Counted from the stretch's first letter, positions 27,491 through 53,309 are shown. The stretch: DNA of 64,000 bases from Amoebidium appalachense (GCA_963693365.1 CAVNZM010000013.1:1798001-1862000); one strand, 5' to 3'. The notes: a model not told the origin generated them from the sequence alone. Made by a program: numbers and translations.

Positions 27491-28199
27491 GATAGAAAAG
27501 TAGTGGTGGGGGTTGGGCTAGAAAAGAGAAGCCCCGAGGGGGGGGGGGGGGGGGGGAGAGGGAGGGCGCAGGGAGGAGAGGGTTTGGGGGGGGGAGGGGG
27601 AGGGGGTGGGTTAGAGGGGGGAGGATGCGGTAGGGAGGTGTGAGTGAGAGAGGCAGAGTGGTGGAGTGCAAAGGTTACGTGGAGAAAGAGCATGCAATAG
27701 AAGTGGTTGTTGTATGCTCAAGTGTGTCATTTGGATCACTTTTTTGGGATTTCGCGGGGCATTGAGAAAGAGATGCTGTTAGATTAAGTTTGCAGTAAGT
27801 TGAGGTGTAAGTAGAGACACTAGGAATTACGAAAAAAAATTGGAAGCAGCGTCTTGCTGTACCTGAATGGCTATAGAAAAGGGCTGGCATCTGTGTAGCA
27901 TGCATCAGTAAACCATCACAAAATTGAATAGGAAAGTGCATTGGTTTTTGCACAAACCAACCGATCAGCAACAACCTCTTATCTTGTGTCAAAGACCTAC
28001 TATTTTTTGTTGTGGATGTTGGGGGAGGGGGAAGGTTAATGTGATATATCTTCATGCACCCGTTCCCCCCCCCCCCCCCCCCCCCCCCCCTCCCCTCCGG
28101 CCCTGGCCCCTCAATGCTTTGTGTTGCAGTTCTCTTTCTATTCTTCTATCCACCCCACCACTCTTTCCGTCTCTCTGTTTTCCCAAATGCCCCCCCCCC

Positions 28200-28290
28200 C
28201 CGCATACTCTTTATGTATGGCTTGCATTCTGCATCGTGTTATCCGTTTGTTCTTGTGTACTTCGTACTTTTTGACGCAATCAAACCCTCC
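28200..28290 (-). repeat. Family-A repeat, same subfamily as 4.9 kb, partial
   Basis: It reads CATACTCTTTATGTATGGC to ACTTCGTACTTTTTGACGCA between two C runs, nearly identical by eye to the reverse complement of 4.91-4.99 kb. Confidence 0.7.
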
Positions 28291-28483
28291 CCCCCCCCCC
28301 TCCACCCCCACCCCACCCCACCCCTTCCCCCTTCCTCTTTCAGACCACCACCACTCCCCCACATTCAACCCTTTCCATCCCGGGTCTACCTTCAGCTCTC
28401 AGCTTTCTCTATCTCACTCTATCTCTCTCTCTCCCCCCCCCCCCCCCCCCCCCCCCCTCCTCTCTCTCTCTCTCTCTCTCTTT

Positions 28484-28486
<3 letters not shown>

Positions 28487-28574
<88 letters not shown>
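28487..28574. repeat. (CT)n array
   Basis: About 44 CT units flanked by C runs, between genes. Confidence 0.95.
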
Positions 28575-28576
<2 letters not shown>

Positions 28577-29574
28577 CCCTCCCCCCCTTCCCCCCCTCTC
28601 TCTTTTTCTCTCTGTCTCTCTTTCTCCCCCCCCCCCCCTACCCCCTCCCCCCCCGGCCCCCCCCTCCCCCCCCTCCCCCTCAGTCCCTCCCCCCTCTCTC
28701 CTTTTCCCTCCCAACACACACACACACACACATACACACACACACAGCCACCACCACCTGCTCTTCGGTCTCCCTCCCCTTCCTTTGCCCCGCTCATAAC
28801 CCTCCAACCCTCACCACTCTCTAATTCCACCTCCTTACCTTACTCTTATCAGAACTTGTACAAGGTGATGCATTCATGCAAATGCAAACCTTTAAATCTA
28901 CACAACACACAAGATATGTAGGCTCGCACAAAAACAATGAATCAAGCACATACATTCTAACACAGAGTAGGGAACATACCACATATTACACAGGCGCACA
29001 CACATTCAAAACACATACACGATGGAAATAGGGCACACACACACACAGCTGAGATGAAGGTAGATACGCAAGGAGGTATGTTTGCACGTGTGCATGTTCA
29101 CATTGGCAAACACCACTTTAATGAAAAGAAACGAAATGGGTGATGGGGAAGGGGTGGGAGGGGGCCTTAGCATACAGCAGTTGTGTTGTCACCGTATATT
29201 AGGTAACATTACTAATTATAAGGATATCATGCATATGGGGCACATGTGTTTCCGATTGGCCGGAGGGAGCGGCCAATAAAGTGCAATGATCCCGTCAAGA
29301 AATCGGTGGTGGCTTGGTTTACATGTTCATATAGGCTTGAACGTATTCAATTTGGGATAGATGGGAAGGGGAAAGGGGGAATCAAGGGGGGTTTTACGGG
29401 CAGGGGGAGGGCGGGGGTAGGGGGGGGGGGGGGAGGAAGGGATTGGCATAGCCATATATGGAAATTCAAAGGGAAAAAAGAAGTGGGTGGCCATGGGTGG
29501 GGGGGGGAGGGGATGTGACGCTGTGACGCTCCCAAAAGCTGAGGTTGAGGGGGGCCGGAAGGGGGGGGGGGGGG

Positions 29575-30288
29575 TTTGAATGCGGAACACAGTACGAAGT
29601 ACGCATAGACGATGAGAAGCATGGTGCAGGACACATGCAAAGGCAAACATTCAAGTATGCAGCATCAGCCATGCGCACAGTATGCGTCATAAGCAGAGCC
29701 CATCCTCAGGGAGGGCCCAAGTCATCAATTGCGTCTGAGTTTCGACCCCTTAGCCCGCGTATATACGACGCTCCAACTCAGACAGCAGCATCAACTGAAC
29801 TTGGGTGGGTCAACCCGTCTTGATCAAAGACGAGCAGGGTTGCTTATGCAAGCAAGGTGAGCAAAACGGTGAAGATGTGTGTGCAAACTAATGCAGTGCA
29901 GCGACAAACGCGTATGTGCTTACAGATGCACGAAACAGAGCAACCATGCCCGGTTGCATGGAAGTAAAGATGTCTCCACACAGTGGTCTGTCCTGAAAGG
30001 ACACCTCTGAAAGAAGACGGGGGGGGTTTGAATGCGGAACACAGTACGAAGTACGCATAGACGATGAGAAGCATGGTGCAGGACACATGCAAAGGCAAAC
30101 ATTCAAGTATGCAGCATCAGCCATGCGCACAGTATGCGTCATAAGCAGAGCCCATCCTCAGGGAGGGCCCAAGTCATCAATTGCGTCTGAGTTTCGACCC
30201 CTTAGCCCGCGTATATACGACGCTCCAACTCAGACAGCAGCATCAACTGAACTTGGGTGGGTCAACCCGTCTTGATCAAAGACGAGCA

Positions 30289-30289
<1 letters not shown>
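29575..30289 (+). repeat. Family-A repeat, one full 452-base unit plus a second partial unit in tandem
   Basis: Units start at 29575 and 30027 with TTTGAATGCGGAACACAGTA directly after a G run. The first 260 bases of both look identical by eye. The unit contains AAGCAGAGCCCATCCTCAGG and a hairpin around GTCTTGATCAAAGAC with CAACCC/GGGTTG arms, and ends GAAAGAAGAC before the next G run. No open frame of note. This is the reference copy for the family. Confidence 0.85.
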
Positions 30290-30321
<32 letters not shown>

Positions 30322-31192
30322 CCAAGAACTTGAGGAGTCTGATCGCAGTGTAAGTTGAATGGGGTAAAAATGCCAAAGGTCCCCTCCCCCCACCCATGGG
30401 GGTCTCCGGGGCCAAAACACACGTGGACCCTTCAATGGGGCACCACACGTACATTGAAACACAAAAATGCGCTCACGCGTCCGGTATACGCGTACACACA
30501 CACAGCACATAGGTGCAACTTGTGAAGCACGTGCACACAGACACACACACAGACACACAGACATACACACACGCACAAATTACGTCAGCACATCACCCAA
30601 GTACGTTGTATCTGTACACACACACATGCCCACGCCTACACCCACCCACCCACCCAACCATCCAACCACGTGCACCCACCCACACAAGACACATCTAACC
30701 GTGCGGGACAGACAAACATCATGTACATGTGTACAAAAAACATTCAGAGTGTTTATCAGCGCAAACGAAATTTTTTGTAGATGTTTTGTTTGGCCGGATG
30801 ATCAGTATTAACATAATAATACTTCAACATTAATAAAAAGAAAGACGCAGAAACAACCGTTTGTGCTGTGGATCCCACATTCGAGCTATAATGCAGATAG
30901 TTTACGGGTATATACACGTTATTATCTATGTACACGATGCACTACGCATGTGGGCCGTCAGCCACGTTCTAGTGTTAGCTAGATGAAAGACGTCCTCTAA
31001 TTCGCGTTAACACATACAAGGGAAAAAAACGATATTTACTCGAAGCAAGAAAACAAAAAGAAAAGGGGAAAAAACCTCGACACCATTGGGGTGTTGAAGG
31101 AACAGAAGTGCCTTCTAGGAATAAGCCTAGCCACAGCCAGAACCCCCCCCCCCCCCCCCCTCCCCGGGGGTCCAGGCCTGTCCTATCTAACA

Positions 31193-32609
31193 CTACCCAC
31201 ACACTGAGTCTTGAACCTCAATCTTAACCCTACCCATCTCGCGCCTTCTCTTTTTCCTTGCCGCATATTTCTCCCTCCTCCTCGCATTCAACTCATCCTT
31301 CCTCAAGTCAGACAGATGCTTCAACCCATGCCGATTGCACAATGTCCCCGGCCCGTGCGGCCCCATTCTCCAATGTGTCTCCTCCGCACCAGAGACAGTG
31401 CACTCTGGCCACAAGCACATGCGCAAACTACGTTCAAGTGCCAATACTGATTTCAATTTCTGTCGCGATTGTAACGGTTTACTCTCCGTAACATCTTGTT
31501 TCGGATGCGCGCTGGCGCCGAAGTCAATGTCTGACGTCGTTGCGCACATGGGTAGTGTTTTCTCTGCACAAGTTTGCTTGCGGTCGCTGCTAAAGTCGAA
31601 CTCAAACGTTTCATAAGGACGTTTGTGGAACATGTTGGAGTCCATGTCGTGCGCCGTTGTGCATGGTGGCGGCAGCCTGCTTTCTGCAAGATTTTTCAGG
31701 CATCCGGAGCGGGAATTCAAGTCAAACAACGAAAGACTCTGCGTGTTTGAAGTGTTGGGGTTCAGGTCGTACGTCGTTATACTTGGAGGTTGCTCACTGT
31801 GCATCATCAAATCCGTCCACTTTTCCGGGCCCGCGTCATGGCAAACCAAGCCTCCCGAACTCTTTTCAGTACACGTCGACGTAGGCCAAATGGAAAATGG
31901 CAGGAGAGGCAGTGATTTCTCGGAGCATGTCGTTGGCGATGGTGCCGAAGAAGTAGGTGGGAGGACGGGGTGAAAAGCCGCTGTTTGGGCTGCAAGTGGG
32001 TCGAAGGGAAACTCTCGTTGGGAAAAATTTAAACCGCCAAACAGAAAAGGATCGTCTGGTACGTATGATTCCGGATACACATTAATATCAAGTTCTAAAG
32101 ATGAATTGAAAAAAATCTAAAATGATATCCGTGGCTGCCAGCTGATCACTTGCTTTCTCTTCGACAGGTGCAGTGTTGGAAGTTATCAAAACATTTTCCG
32201 GTGGAAAGAGAGGTGTAAGTTCAAAATCTGCCGGGAAGCCTAGCTCGAAATCCGAAAAGTTGAAATCCGGAATGGAAGTCTCCGTCGTTGTACCTGTGTG
32301 GTCCGCCGTGTCGATGATTATGCATGGCAGTGGGTCCAACACCGTGGCTGAAGGCTCGAAATGGGGGGTCTTTTGGTCGTAATTTGTCTCACTTTCTGTC
32401 TCCCCAAATGGATGAGAACTTTCCAAAGACGTAAAGAGCTTAAAGTCATCATCTAGTTGCTTTGAAGTGGGCTCAGGGACCTCGTAGGTGTTAGGGCAGT
32501 CCATGGTAGTATGTGTGTTTGGAGTAAAGCTCGCTCTAAGATCATCGTAAATCTCTTTTTCAGGTAAAAAGTTGTTTTGCTTTGGGAGCGAGAACCGCAC
32601 GGCGAAAGG
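31193..32609 (-). CDS. GATA-type zinc finger protein with a C-C-C-H finger, 5' end uncertain
   Basis: Two exons, 32609-32150 and 32094-31193, are separated by a 55-base GT-AG intron (gtgatc...ctttag) and join in phase, giving at least 453 residues. The first two thirds are acidic, rich in Asp, Glu, Ser, Phe and Pro, like an activation domain. Near the C terminus lies MCLWPECTVSGAEETHW, followed by RMGPHGPGTLCNRHG and a strongly basic tail (ARRREKYAARKKRRREMG). Spacing is C-x4-C-x20-C-x2-H. The W-R-x-G-P-x-G-x-x-LCN core is diagnostic for GATA fingers, which bind (A/T)GATA(A/G); the fourth Cys is His here. A nuclear transcription factor is inferred. The acceptor at 32610 (cccggcag) is a guess; the true start probably lies beyond the (GT)n intron at 32.8-33.06 kb. 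Confidence 0.7.
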
Positions 32610-32802
32610 CTGCCGGGCTATGTAAAAGAACGTGGTTGTTCATTCATAAAAAATAAGGTGGTTGCGTTTCGCACGACTTGTGCGACCCACTATGTCAGTC
32701 AGATTTTAATGACAAGGGGGGGAAAAGAAAGCGACAAAAGGAAAGGTTTGTGTGTGCGTGTGTGCGTACTTGAACGCGTGTGTGTGTGTTTGCGTGTGTG
32801 TT

Positions 32803-32850
<48 letters not shown>

Positions 32851-32934
32851 CGTGTGTGTGTGTTTAGAATTCTGCTGTGTGTGTGCAAATATGAATATGT
32901 CTGTCTGTAGGTGTGTGTGCGTGTGTGTGTGTGC

Positions 32935-32937
<3 letters not shown>

Positions 32938-33020
<83 letters not shown>
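32938..33020. repeat. (GT)n array
   Basis: About 40 units, with a shorter GT array at 32.80-32.86 kb, upstream of the GATA-type gene. Confidence 0.95.
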
Positions 33021-33022
<2 letters not shown>

Positions 33023-33625
33023 ATGTGTGCGTGTGCGTGTGTGTGTTTTCGTGCGCTCGTGTGTGTGTGTGTTCAGATTTCTGCTACTCCCCAGATATAA
33101 TGAAATATATGAACCGTGTAGAACATGAATTGCCGTGGCAAGGCCGGAAAAAAAAAAATGGTGAAGAAGAGTGGTGAAGCAAAAGAAGCACACACAGTAC
33201 TTTAGCATAAATTAGTTAATTAGAAAATCTGCATTCATAAACCACCGCTATTGCTGAGACATAAAAAACAGGGCAGAAAGTAGTGATGTGGAAGCATAAC
33301 TTCGACTGTTTGCAGCTGTGACTCAGTGATGTTGGTGCCAAGGTGAACTGGTGTCGTAGCGAAAAATCTATTTATAGAATGATGCTTCTAATAATAGCTA
33401 GGCTTACATCACATCTTATAGGGGGGTTCGTCATTCGAAAGTCGTTAAGAATCTCTTAGTATTGAAATTCTTGGTTGCATATGTATATATGGGCTACAAA
33501 GGTGTTCAAAATACAATGGCACCCATAATTACTGATTTTTTTTTCTTTCTTTTTTTCTTATATATGACTGTAGTTCTTTTCTTCATGATAAATGCTGCAG
33601 ATATCATATTTTCGAAATCTTTATG

Positions 33626-33824
33626 GACTTCATTTTCACTTCGATACACTTTCCTTTCACATCAATTTTTTTCCCGACTTTTCATCATGGCATTAATTAA
33701 GAGCTTACGCTTCTTTCTTTTTGTGACTTCATTTTCACTTCGATCACTTTCCTTTCACATCAATTTCTTTTCCCGACTTTTCATCATGGCAGGTATATAA
33801 GAGCTTTCGCTTCTTTCTTTTTGT
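33626..33824 (+). repeat. 99-base tandem duplication carrying a TATA-like element
   Basis: Copies at 33626-33724 and 33725-33824 both start GACTTCATTTTCACTTCGAT and end with TTCTTTCTTTTTGTG. They differ at a handful of sites. The second reads GGTATATAAGAGC (TATATAAG at 33794-33801) where the first reads ATTAATTAAGAGC, so only the downstream copy keeps a TATA box. The sequence changes to GC-rich at 33825, where a transcript could begin. Confidence 0.7.
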
Positions 33825-35263
33825 GCCGGGACTGAAGTCCGGTGCAAGGGCCGGGTACTCTGATGGCCGCGAGGCTTCTCTTCTAGGGGGTTGGCGGCCT
33901 TCTGCCGGGGTTAGCGACGGCACCCTTTTTCTATGATGGGGGGCACAACTAAGTTTTCTCCAACTCTACGTTTTCTCCTTGGGGTGCACCTGCGGCTTGG
34001 TTGACGTCTCCTTCGCGGCGCGCGTCCGGGGTAGTTTGTAGCCGACTGGGACGTCGAGAAGCTTCCTCAGCCGGCTACAGTTACGGGCCCTTGTGGTGGC
34101 AGTTAGCTCTTAGACTATGTGCTATAGCCTTGATTTGTGTACCCCGCTTGCTTGGTAGTGTTGGTTCCTTTTGCATCTCCCCTTACAGCTAGGCTACCTT
34201 GTTTGGCTGCTATTCTCCTTGGAGGGTTACTCCTGTCGCCGCGCCCCCTAAGGTAGTTTTGCAGTCTTACATGTTCTGTAATGCTCTTTGAGACCTCGTG
34301 TGCTGCTCCAGTGATAGAGTTTTGGCCGAGGGCTCTGTCTCGTCTCTAGAGTAGTTACAGATGGCTTCCTTGCAGTTTGTAGCCTAGACATCTTCGTGGC
34401 TTTGATGGAGCAATCTAGCCATGCCCCAAGCTTCTCATTTTGTACCCTGCCATCGATACTAATTACATGTTAACGTACGCATTTACTCAAATTTCTGTGT
34501 TTTAACGTATGCGTTTCACTCAATGATATCTGTGACTCATTTAGGTCACCTTTATTGAGGTTTTTTTTTGTTGTGGCAGCCGAGATATCAACTTATCGTT
34601 TTCACTCCTGCCTTTAGTGTTTATTTGTATTTTTATACCTTTGGGTCGACGTCCGTATTCCAGTGAGCCTACTTCTGATTTGAGTGACTCGAAAATCGTC
34701 TCTCGAGATATCTGGGATATCTCTTTTTCGTGCCTTCGAACATATGAGCACATCAGTAAAGTCAATATGAAAAACGAAAAAAAAATCTTTATGCTCTCTT
34801 CATAAGCACCCTCCTTTTCGTCATCCAAAGAAGTTCGCGCGGTTTTTTTGAATTTGGTGTCACTTGACCATTATTGCCTGCTACCCAGACGCGTTCGTAG
34901 CCCCTTGGTCCATGATGATCATTCGGTTTGAGCGGTTTCTAGGGGAACATGCTATCTATACATATTAAGTTTGAAGTTAAGGTTTATTGGAATGCTTGTA
35001 ATAACAGTAAAAAGTGCGTTTTGTTAAGATTTCCGTTAGGTGGGCGGTGCTGCGCTCGAGAACCGAAACCTTTTTGATGCCAACAACGAGAGAGAGCTAG
35101 GTCTGTTTACCCCTACTGGAAACGTAACGAACACAAGCGTGGGGTGAATAGAAAAATAATAGGTAGGCTTACCAGCAATTCCTTGATTTATTTCTTCTTG
35201 CACAGTAGTAGCTGGCACTCCTGCTGCTGTGTATACAGGCAGACATCATCCTCGTGGACAAAA

Positions 35264-36154
35264 ATGGCGAGAAATAGAAGAAAGGCGCAGCGACCTGCAG
35301 CAAAAAGGAAAACCGAGCAACCTACTGAGCAAGAGTCTTCTTGGCTATATCAGCCTCTTGAGAGCACGGACGATGAGGTCAACAAAACAGCACTCATAGG
35401 TGAGCAAGTGGGAAGGACGCTACTTGTGACCAGAAATCCTTCGATTTCCGAGTCATTTCTTTTTACAAATTTCCTGACTTTCCTTCTCGCGACTTGCTGT
35501 GTATAAGATAACTTAATGATGTAAGTCACATTCAGTTAAGCCTATCGGTTATAGTTTCTTAATCCCGTAAAAACACTTTCTGCCCACTCCCTTTTCAGGT
35601 TAATGTGCACAAGCAGTGCTGCTCAAGTAACCTTTCTTAAACCTTTAGTGACTCGTAGTGGTACAGTGCAGTATAGTTGCCCTTTCACCCCAAGACTTTA
35701 AGTTGGCTTTGTTTTAAAGTCACGAGTCCCTGCGTTTTAATGGGCACAAGGGTAACCACTCAACCTGTCAGAGAATTGAGCAAGGTGGCATTGTGGGTTA
35801 ATATGCTTTTTACGTGGGAGACGCTACGGAAAATGTGCGCTCAGCTGCAGGTGGAAGTTCTTGATGAAAGAAACAGCAAGGAAGAGATGATATGTACCCT
35901 GATCGTGAAGGTAGTGCACTCACCCACCCCTTCTCCGTCTCTGTATCCCTCTCTCTCTCTGTCTGTCTGTCTCTCTGTCTGTCTGTCTGTCTCTCTCTCT
36001 CCTCCCCCCCCCCCCACCTCCCTCCCTATATCTCTCTCTCTTCTCCCCCCCCCCCCCCCACTCTCTCCCCCCTCCCGCTTTCCACTCCCTCCCTTCTCCA
36101 ACCGTTTGAAACACACACACACACACACAATCCTCTCTCTATAACCACCCCCCC

Positions 36155-36185
<31 letters not shown>

Positions 36186-36545
36186 AAAAAAAAAAAAAAA
36201 GACAAAAAAGGCCCCCGAAAGGAATATATACATGTATCATGAATTTTCTGAAAACTGGAAACGGTTAAACCAGAAAAAAAGTAGAATTGGGGCGGGAAAA
36301 AATGACTGTTAAAAGAAAAAAAGACAACACCAAGAACACGGAAAAAGGCATATAACGAGCAGCAGCAGCCAAAACAAATCTTCGCTTTCATTTTTGTTTG
36401 CCACGATGCGTGTGTGTCTGCGAGGACGTGTGTGTGTGTGCACACTCGTGCGCGCGCACGTGTGCACGTGTGTATGTGTGTGTATGTGAGTGTGTGTGTG
36501 AGTGTGTGCGTGTGTGCATGTGTGTGAGTGTGAGTGAGTGTGTGC

Positions 36546-36605
<60 letters not shown>

Positions 36606-36850
36606 CGGCCCCGATGCATGTATGTGCGTGTGTGTTGTTAATACGGTGTGTTTTGAGCTCGTGTTCAGAGTGTGAGTATGGCGCACAGTGTGCTGACGCG
36701 TGTTTTTTTTTTTTCCCCCGTGGGGGGAGAGGGATCCCGGGAGTGGGGGGGGGAGGGTGGTGGAGGCGGGGGGGGGTGTTATCCAGCGCAGAAAGCAAGT
36801 CGACTTGGATGGCATGAGGGTTACTGCAGTGCATTCGTACTGAAATCTAA
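35264..36850 (+). CDS. Small SAP-like protein, 3 exons (tentative)
   Basis: Exons 35264-35399, 35774-35910 and 36830-36850 join in phase to 97 residues. Donors are GTGAGC and GTAGTG; the exon-2 acceptor must be ...gtcagag to avoid a stop. The N terminus is basic ([16 protein letters not shown]), a likely nuclear signal. Exon 2 encodes [20 protein letters not shown] then [13 protein letters not shown], which resembles a SAP helix-turn-helix (Leu-(x)2-Leu-Arg-(x)2-Cys ... Lys-(x)2-Leu/Met-Ile-(x)2-Leu), a DNA/chromatin-binding module. The last exon adds only CIRTEI and a stop and is the least certain. No promoter motif was identified. A fragment of a larger gene or of a transposon is possible. 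Confidence 0.45.
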
Positions 36851-37101
36851 AGTGTAAAAGTGGAGGTTAACGCTTAGTCTTTGAGTCATTTTCAGGTTAC
36901 AGAACAACATCTGAAATAGGTACACATTTCACTTTGCACTCTGCCTCGCACTTGAACATGGGCGTTTTTGTTATGCCGACTCGCGCGAGTTGAAGGCCGC
37001 GGACTAATATCACAAAATTTCCCGCCAAAAACAATGATTCTATTTGCGTTCATTGCTCATTTTCGGTGATACGTAAATCCCCTTTTTCTCTGAAAGAAAG
37101 G

Positions 37102-37109
37102 TTTATAAA
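37102..37109 (+). promoter_or_regulatory. TATA-like element of the dynamitin gene
   Basis: TTTATAAA lies 306 bases before the dynamitin ATG in a microsatellite-free stretch (36.86-37.4 kb). No competing promoter motif is seen before the start codon. Confidence 0.45.
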
Positions 37110-37414
37110 CCCCATACAGCTTCTTCTTTCACCAAATATCCCCAGAGACTGAACAATTGAAACGTAAATTTTTTTGTGGAGCCGCAGTGCGGCACTTCAC
37201 GAAACTCAGCTGCAGATGTATCCAAGAGGGAAAGAGAGAGAGAGAGAGAGACAGGGCCCACTTATGCTCCTATTGATGCACGCTACTGCGTAGAGACAAC
37301 AAGAAGAACGAGAAACCAAATCCTTCACACGAAGCTTCAGCAGGAGTTGCACACTTTTTTTTTTTCAAGCAAAACTGTGCCAGAATTGATCACAGGAGGG
37401 AACCCTTGGAAAGC

Positions 37415-50522
<13,108 letters not shown>

Positions 50523-50536
50523 CATACCCCCCCCCC

Positions 50537-50572
<36 letters not shown>

Positions 50573-50733
50573 CCCCCCCAGACACACACCCACACACACC
50601 CACCCACACACCCACCCACACACCCACCCACACACATAAATGTCCACAATATGTGCATGCATTGCTCACAAGGGGTACGCTCACACAGCGTGCACAAATA
50701 CACACACGCACACACTAAAACATGTGTACGTGC

Positions 50734-50979
50734 TCACGTATGAGGTGAATGACCCGGAACATACAAGTCTTCTATGTCACTAGTGGTTTCTGTGTGTTTT
50801 TTCTTTATCGGGCTTTTGGTGGTTTGATACATAGGGTGAATGGAGCCATAGATATAAAAATCTGGCCAATCGATATCATGTGCGCTGGTCCAGGATTGGT
50901 AGGTTAATTTGGTAGTCACTTTAATACTCCGCACACACAACCCCATACTTGCCTTCTTCCCTTTCTCACTCGACTTCAT
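50734..50979 (-). CDS. Small basic open frame, hypothetical
   Basis: An 81-residue frame from ATG at 50979 (MKSSEKGKKASMGLCVRS...) to a stop at 50734 lies in non-repetitive sequence just after dynamitin, converging on it. Composition is protein-like, with no low-complexity run, but no domain is recognised. A GT after GGGAAGAAGGCAA could be a donor, in which case only MKSSEKGKKA would be exon 1. It may be chance. Confidence 0.2.
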   Translation of the reverse strand: MKSSEKGKKASMGLCVRSIKVTTKLTYQSWTSAHDIDWPDFYIYGSIHPMYQTTKSPIKKKHTETTSDIEDLYVPGHSPHT

Positions 50980-51101
50980 GTTACACAGTTGAACACTCTG
51001 TACTTACACATATAGCGTGCGCACAGGCAAGCTTACACGATATGTTTACACCGAGTCACCAACACACTCAGACCCACCTTGTTCATTCGCACACAGACAT
51101 T

Positions 51102-51262
<161 letters not shown>

Positions 51263-51774
51263 GCACACACACAAGCACAAGCACAAGCACACGCACACAC
51301 ACTAGTTGTAGACTTACAGACCAATGAGCATACATACACGGCATTTTTGTTTCCCACAATGCATGCCACTTGAACACCCCCTGTGTACATCATAGGGATT
51401 GGCATTCTCTAACAGCGCCCCTCGACATGTGTTCTGCTATGCAACCTAATAAGTGTTTGTAATGTAAACACTATGAAATAACATCATATAGCAGCTTGGC
51501 TGGTGCGCACATCTGTATCTGGATTTATACACTAGAGAAAGAGCTCAAACATATCAACTGTGGTGGTTTTCTTTTTTTGTTTGTTTCTTTTTGCTTTGCT
51601 TTAAGACGGTTGTTCGTGGATACACATTATTACCAGTACAACCATGAAAGTACTCGTGCCGCATGGACCATATATCTTGTACGGTGTCCGAAAAGAAAAA
51701 TGTAAGGTTACTATAAGCTATTTGATGTTTTGATAACAGAGTTTGATGACTCACCGTGACAAAACAGTTACCGT

Positions 51775-51806
<32 letters not shown>

Positions 51807-51816
51807 AGCCGTCGCC

Positions 51817-52129
<313 letters not shown>

Positions 52130-52415
52130 CTGAGAACATGCCCTAGCTTTTTTTGCCTTGGAATCAACGATTTGACCCTGCACACCCAATAGTCACATTG
52201 TATTGGATCATTACCCTCCACTCTCCAGCCCGTCACTTTCATGATATTGTGCATCATATTGCCTGAGTGTTATTATTATGGCATATACATATAATGGATG
52301 CTCATCATCATTCCCGAGCCCCTAGTTATGCTGCCAGGACCGCATAATTTTGAAGTAGGGTTTAGAAGAAGGATGGGGGCCCCGGAGAGAGAAGAAAAGG
52401 GAGAGAGCGTGTGTA

Positions 52416-52813
52416 GGGCCCAACCACATCGGCAGGCTCAACTTGCAAAAGCAGAATTATTCTGCACAAAGCAGAATTATTCTGCAAAATTAGCAGAATT
52501 ATTTATCTGGAGAAGCAAAATTATTCTGCAAAAGCAGAATTATTCTGCACAAAGCAGAAGCACTCTGCGTTTAGGAGAATTATTCCATAAAAAGCAGAAG
52601 AATTCTGCTTTAGACAGCAGAATAAACTTGCTCCATGGATCTCCAGGCAGAATAATTCTGTTTAGATTAATTCTGCCTTTAGCAGAATAGCCTTTGCTGA
52701 ATAAATTAGCAGAATATTTCTGCTTTTTGCCGAAAGCAGTGCTGCTTTTTTGCGAATAATTCTGCTAGCGCTCGGAGCAAGTTGGCTCAGCCGATTTGGT
52801 TCAACTTGGGCCC
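52416..52813. mobile_element. Foldback element built from GCAGAATTATTCTGC palindromes
   Basis: The element is bounded by imperfect inverted repeats: GGGCCCAAccacATCGGC...CTCAACTTGC on the left, and the complement of GGGCCCAA...ATCGGC...GCCAACTTGC on the right (52770-52813). The inside is packed with the 15-base perfect palindrome GCAGAATTATTCTGC (52451-52465, 52471-52485, 52534-52548) and at least six degenerate versions to 52.76 kb. No open frame. A non-autonomous foldback/MITE is the likely identity. Confidence 0.75.
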
Positions 52814-52989
52814 AGAGTGTGTGTGTGTGTGCAGGAAGAGAGCTCTAGCGAGGAGTAGATATAGAGCGAAGGGAAAGACTCTTTCTGCAGCTAGTTGGAG
52901 TCACTGCCAGCACAGTGATGGGAACCCGGGGGAAGGAAGCCCGGCTTAGGCCAGAGAGAGAAGTGAGAAGGAGAGGAGAGAGGGGCGAG

Positions 52990-53023
<34 letters not shown>

Positions 53024-53124
53024 GGGGGGAGAGGGGGGGGGGGGGGAGAGGGGGAGGGGAGAGGGGGGGGGGGGAGTCTATCTATAGAGAGAGAGAAAAA
53101 GGAAAAGAGAGAGGGGGGGGGGGG

Positions 53125-53309
<185 letters not shown>

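Larger units (their letters stand above)
27491..31192. other. Intergenic region with repeats
   Basis: It holds G-rich tracts at 27.54-27.62 kb, unique sequence 27.65-28.05 kb, a C run at 28.07 kb, a partial family-A repeat (28200-28290), (CT)n at 28487-28574, unique sequence 28.85-29.4 kb, the tandem family-A pair (29575-30289), a CA-rich stretch near 30.5-30.7 kb, and unique AT-richer sequence 30.75-31.15 kb. No gene was supported. Confidence 0.5.
32610..35263. other. Region without a supported gene
   Basis: It contains (GT)n arrays at 32.80-32.86 and 32.94-33.02 kb, probably in the 5' intron of the finger gene. From 33.1 to 35.2 kb there is 2.1 kb nearly free of microsatellites, with a 99-base tandem promoter-like block at 33626-33824 and then a GC-richer stretch around 33.84-34.4 kb. 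The latter could be an RNA gene or part of a transposable element. Frames are short and unrecognised. Confidence 0.35.

Noticed and set aside
34001-34192. Short plus-strand frame after the duplicated promoter-like block
   Set aside because: Only 63 residues, unusual composition and no domain; insufficient for a gene call.
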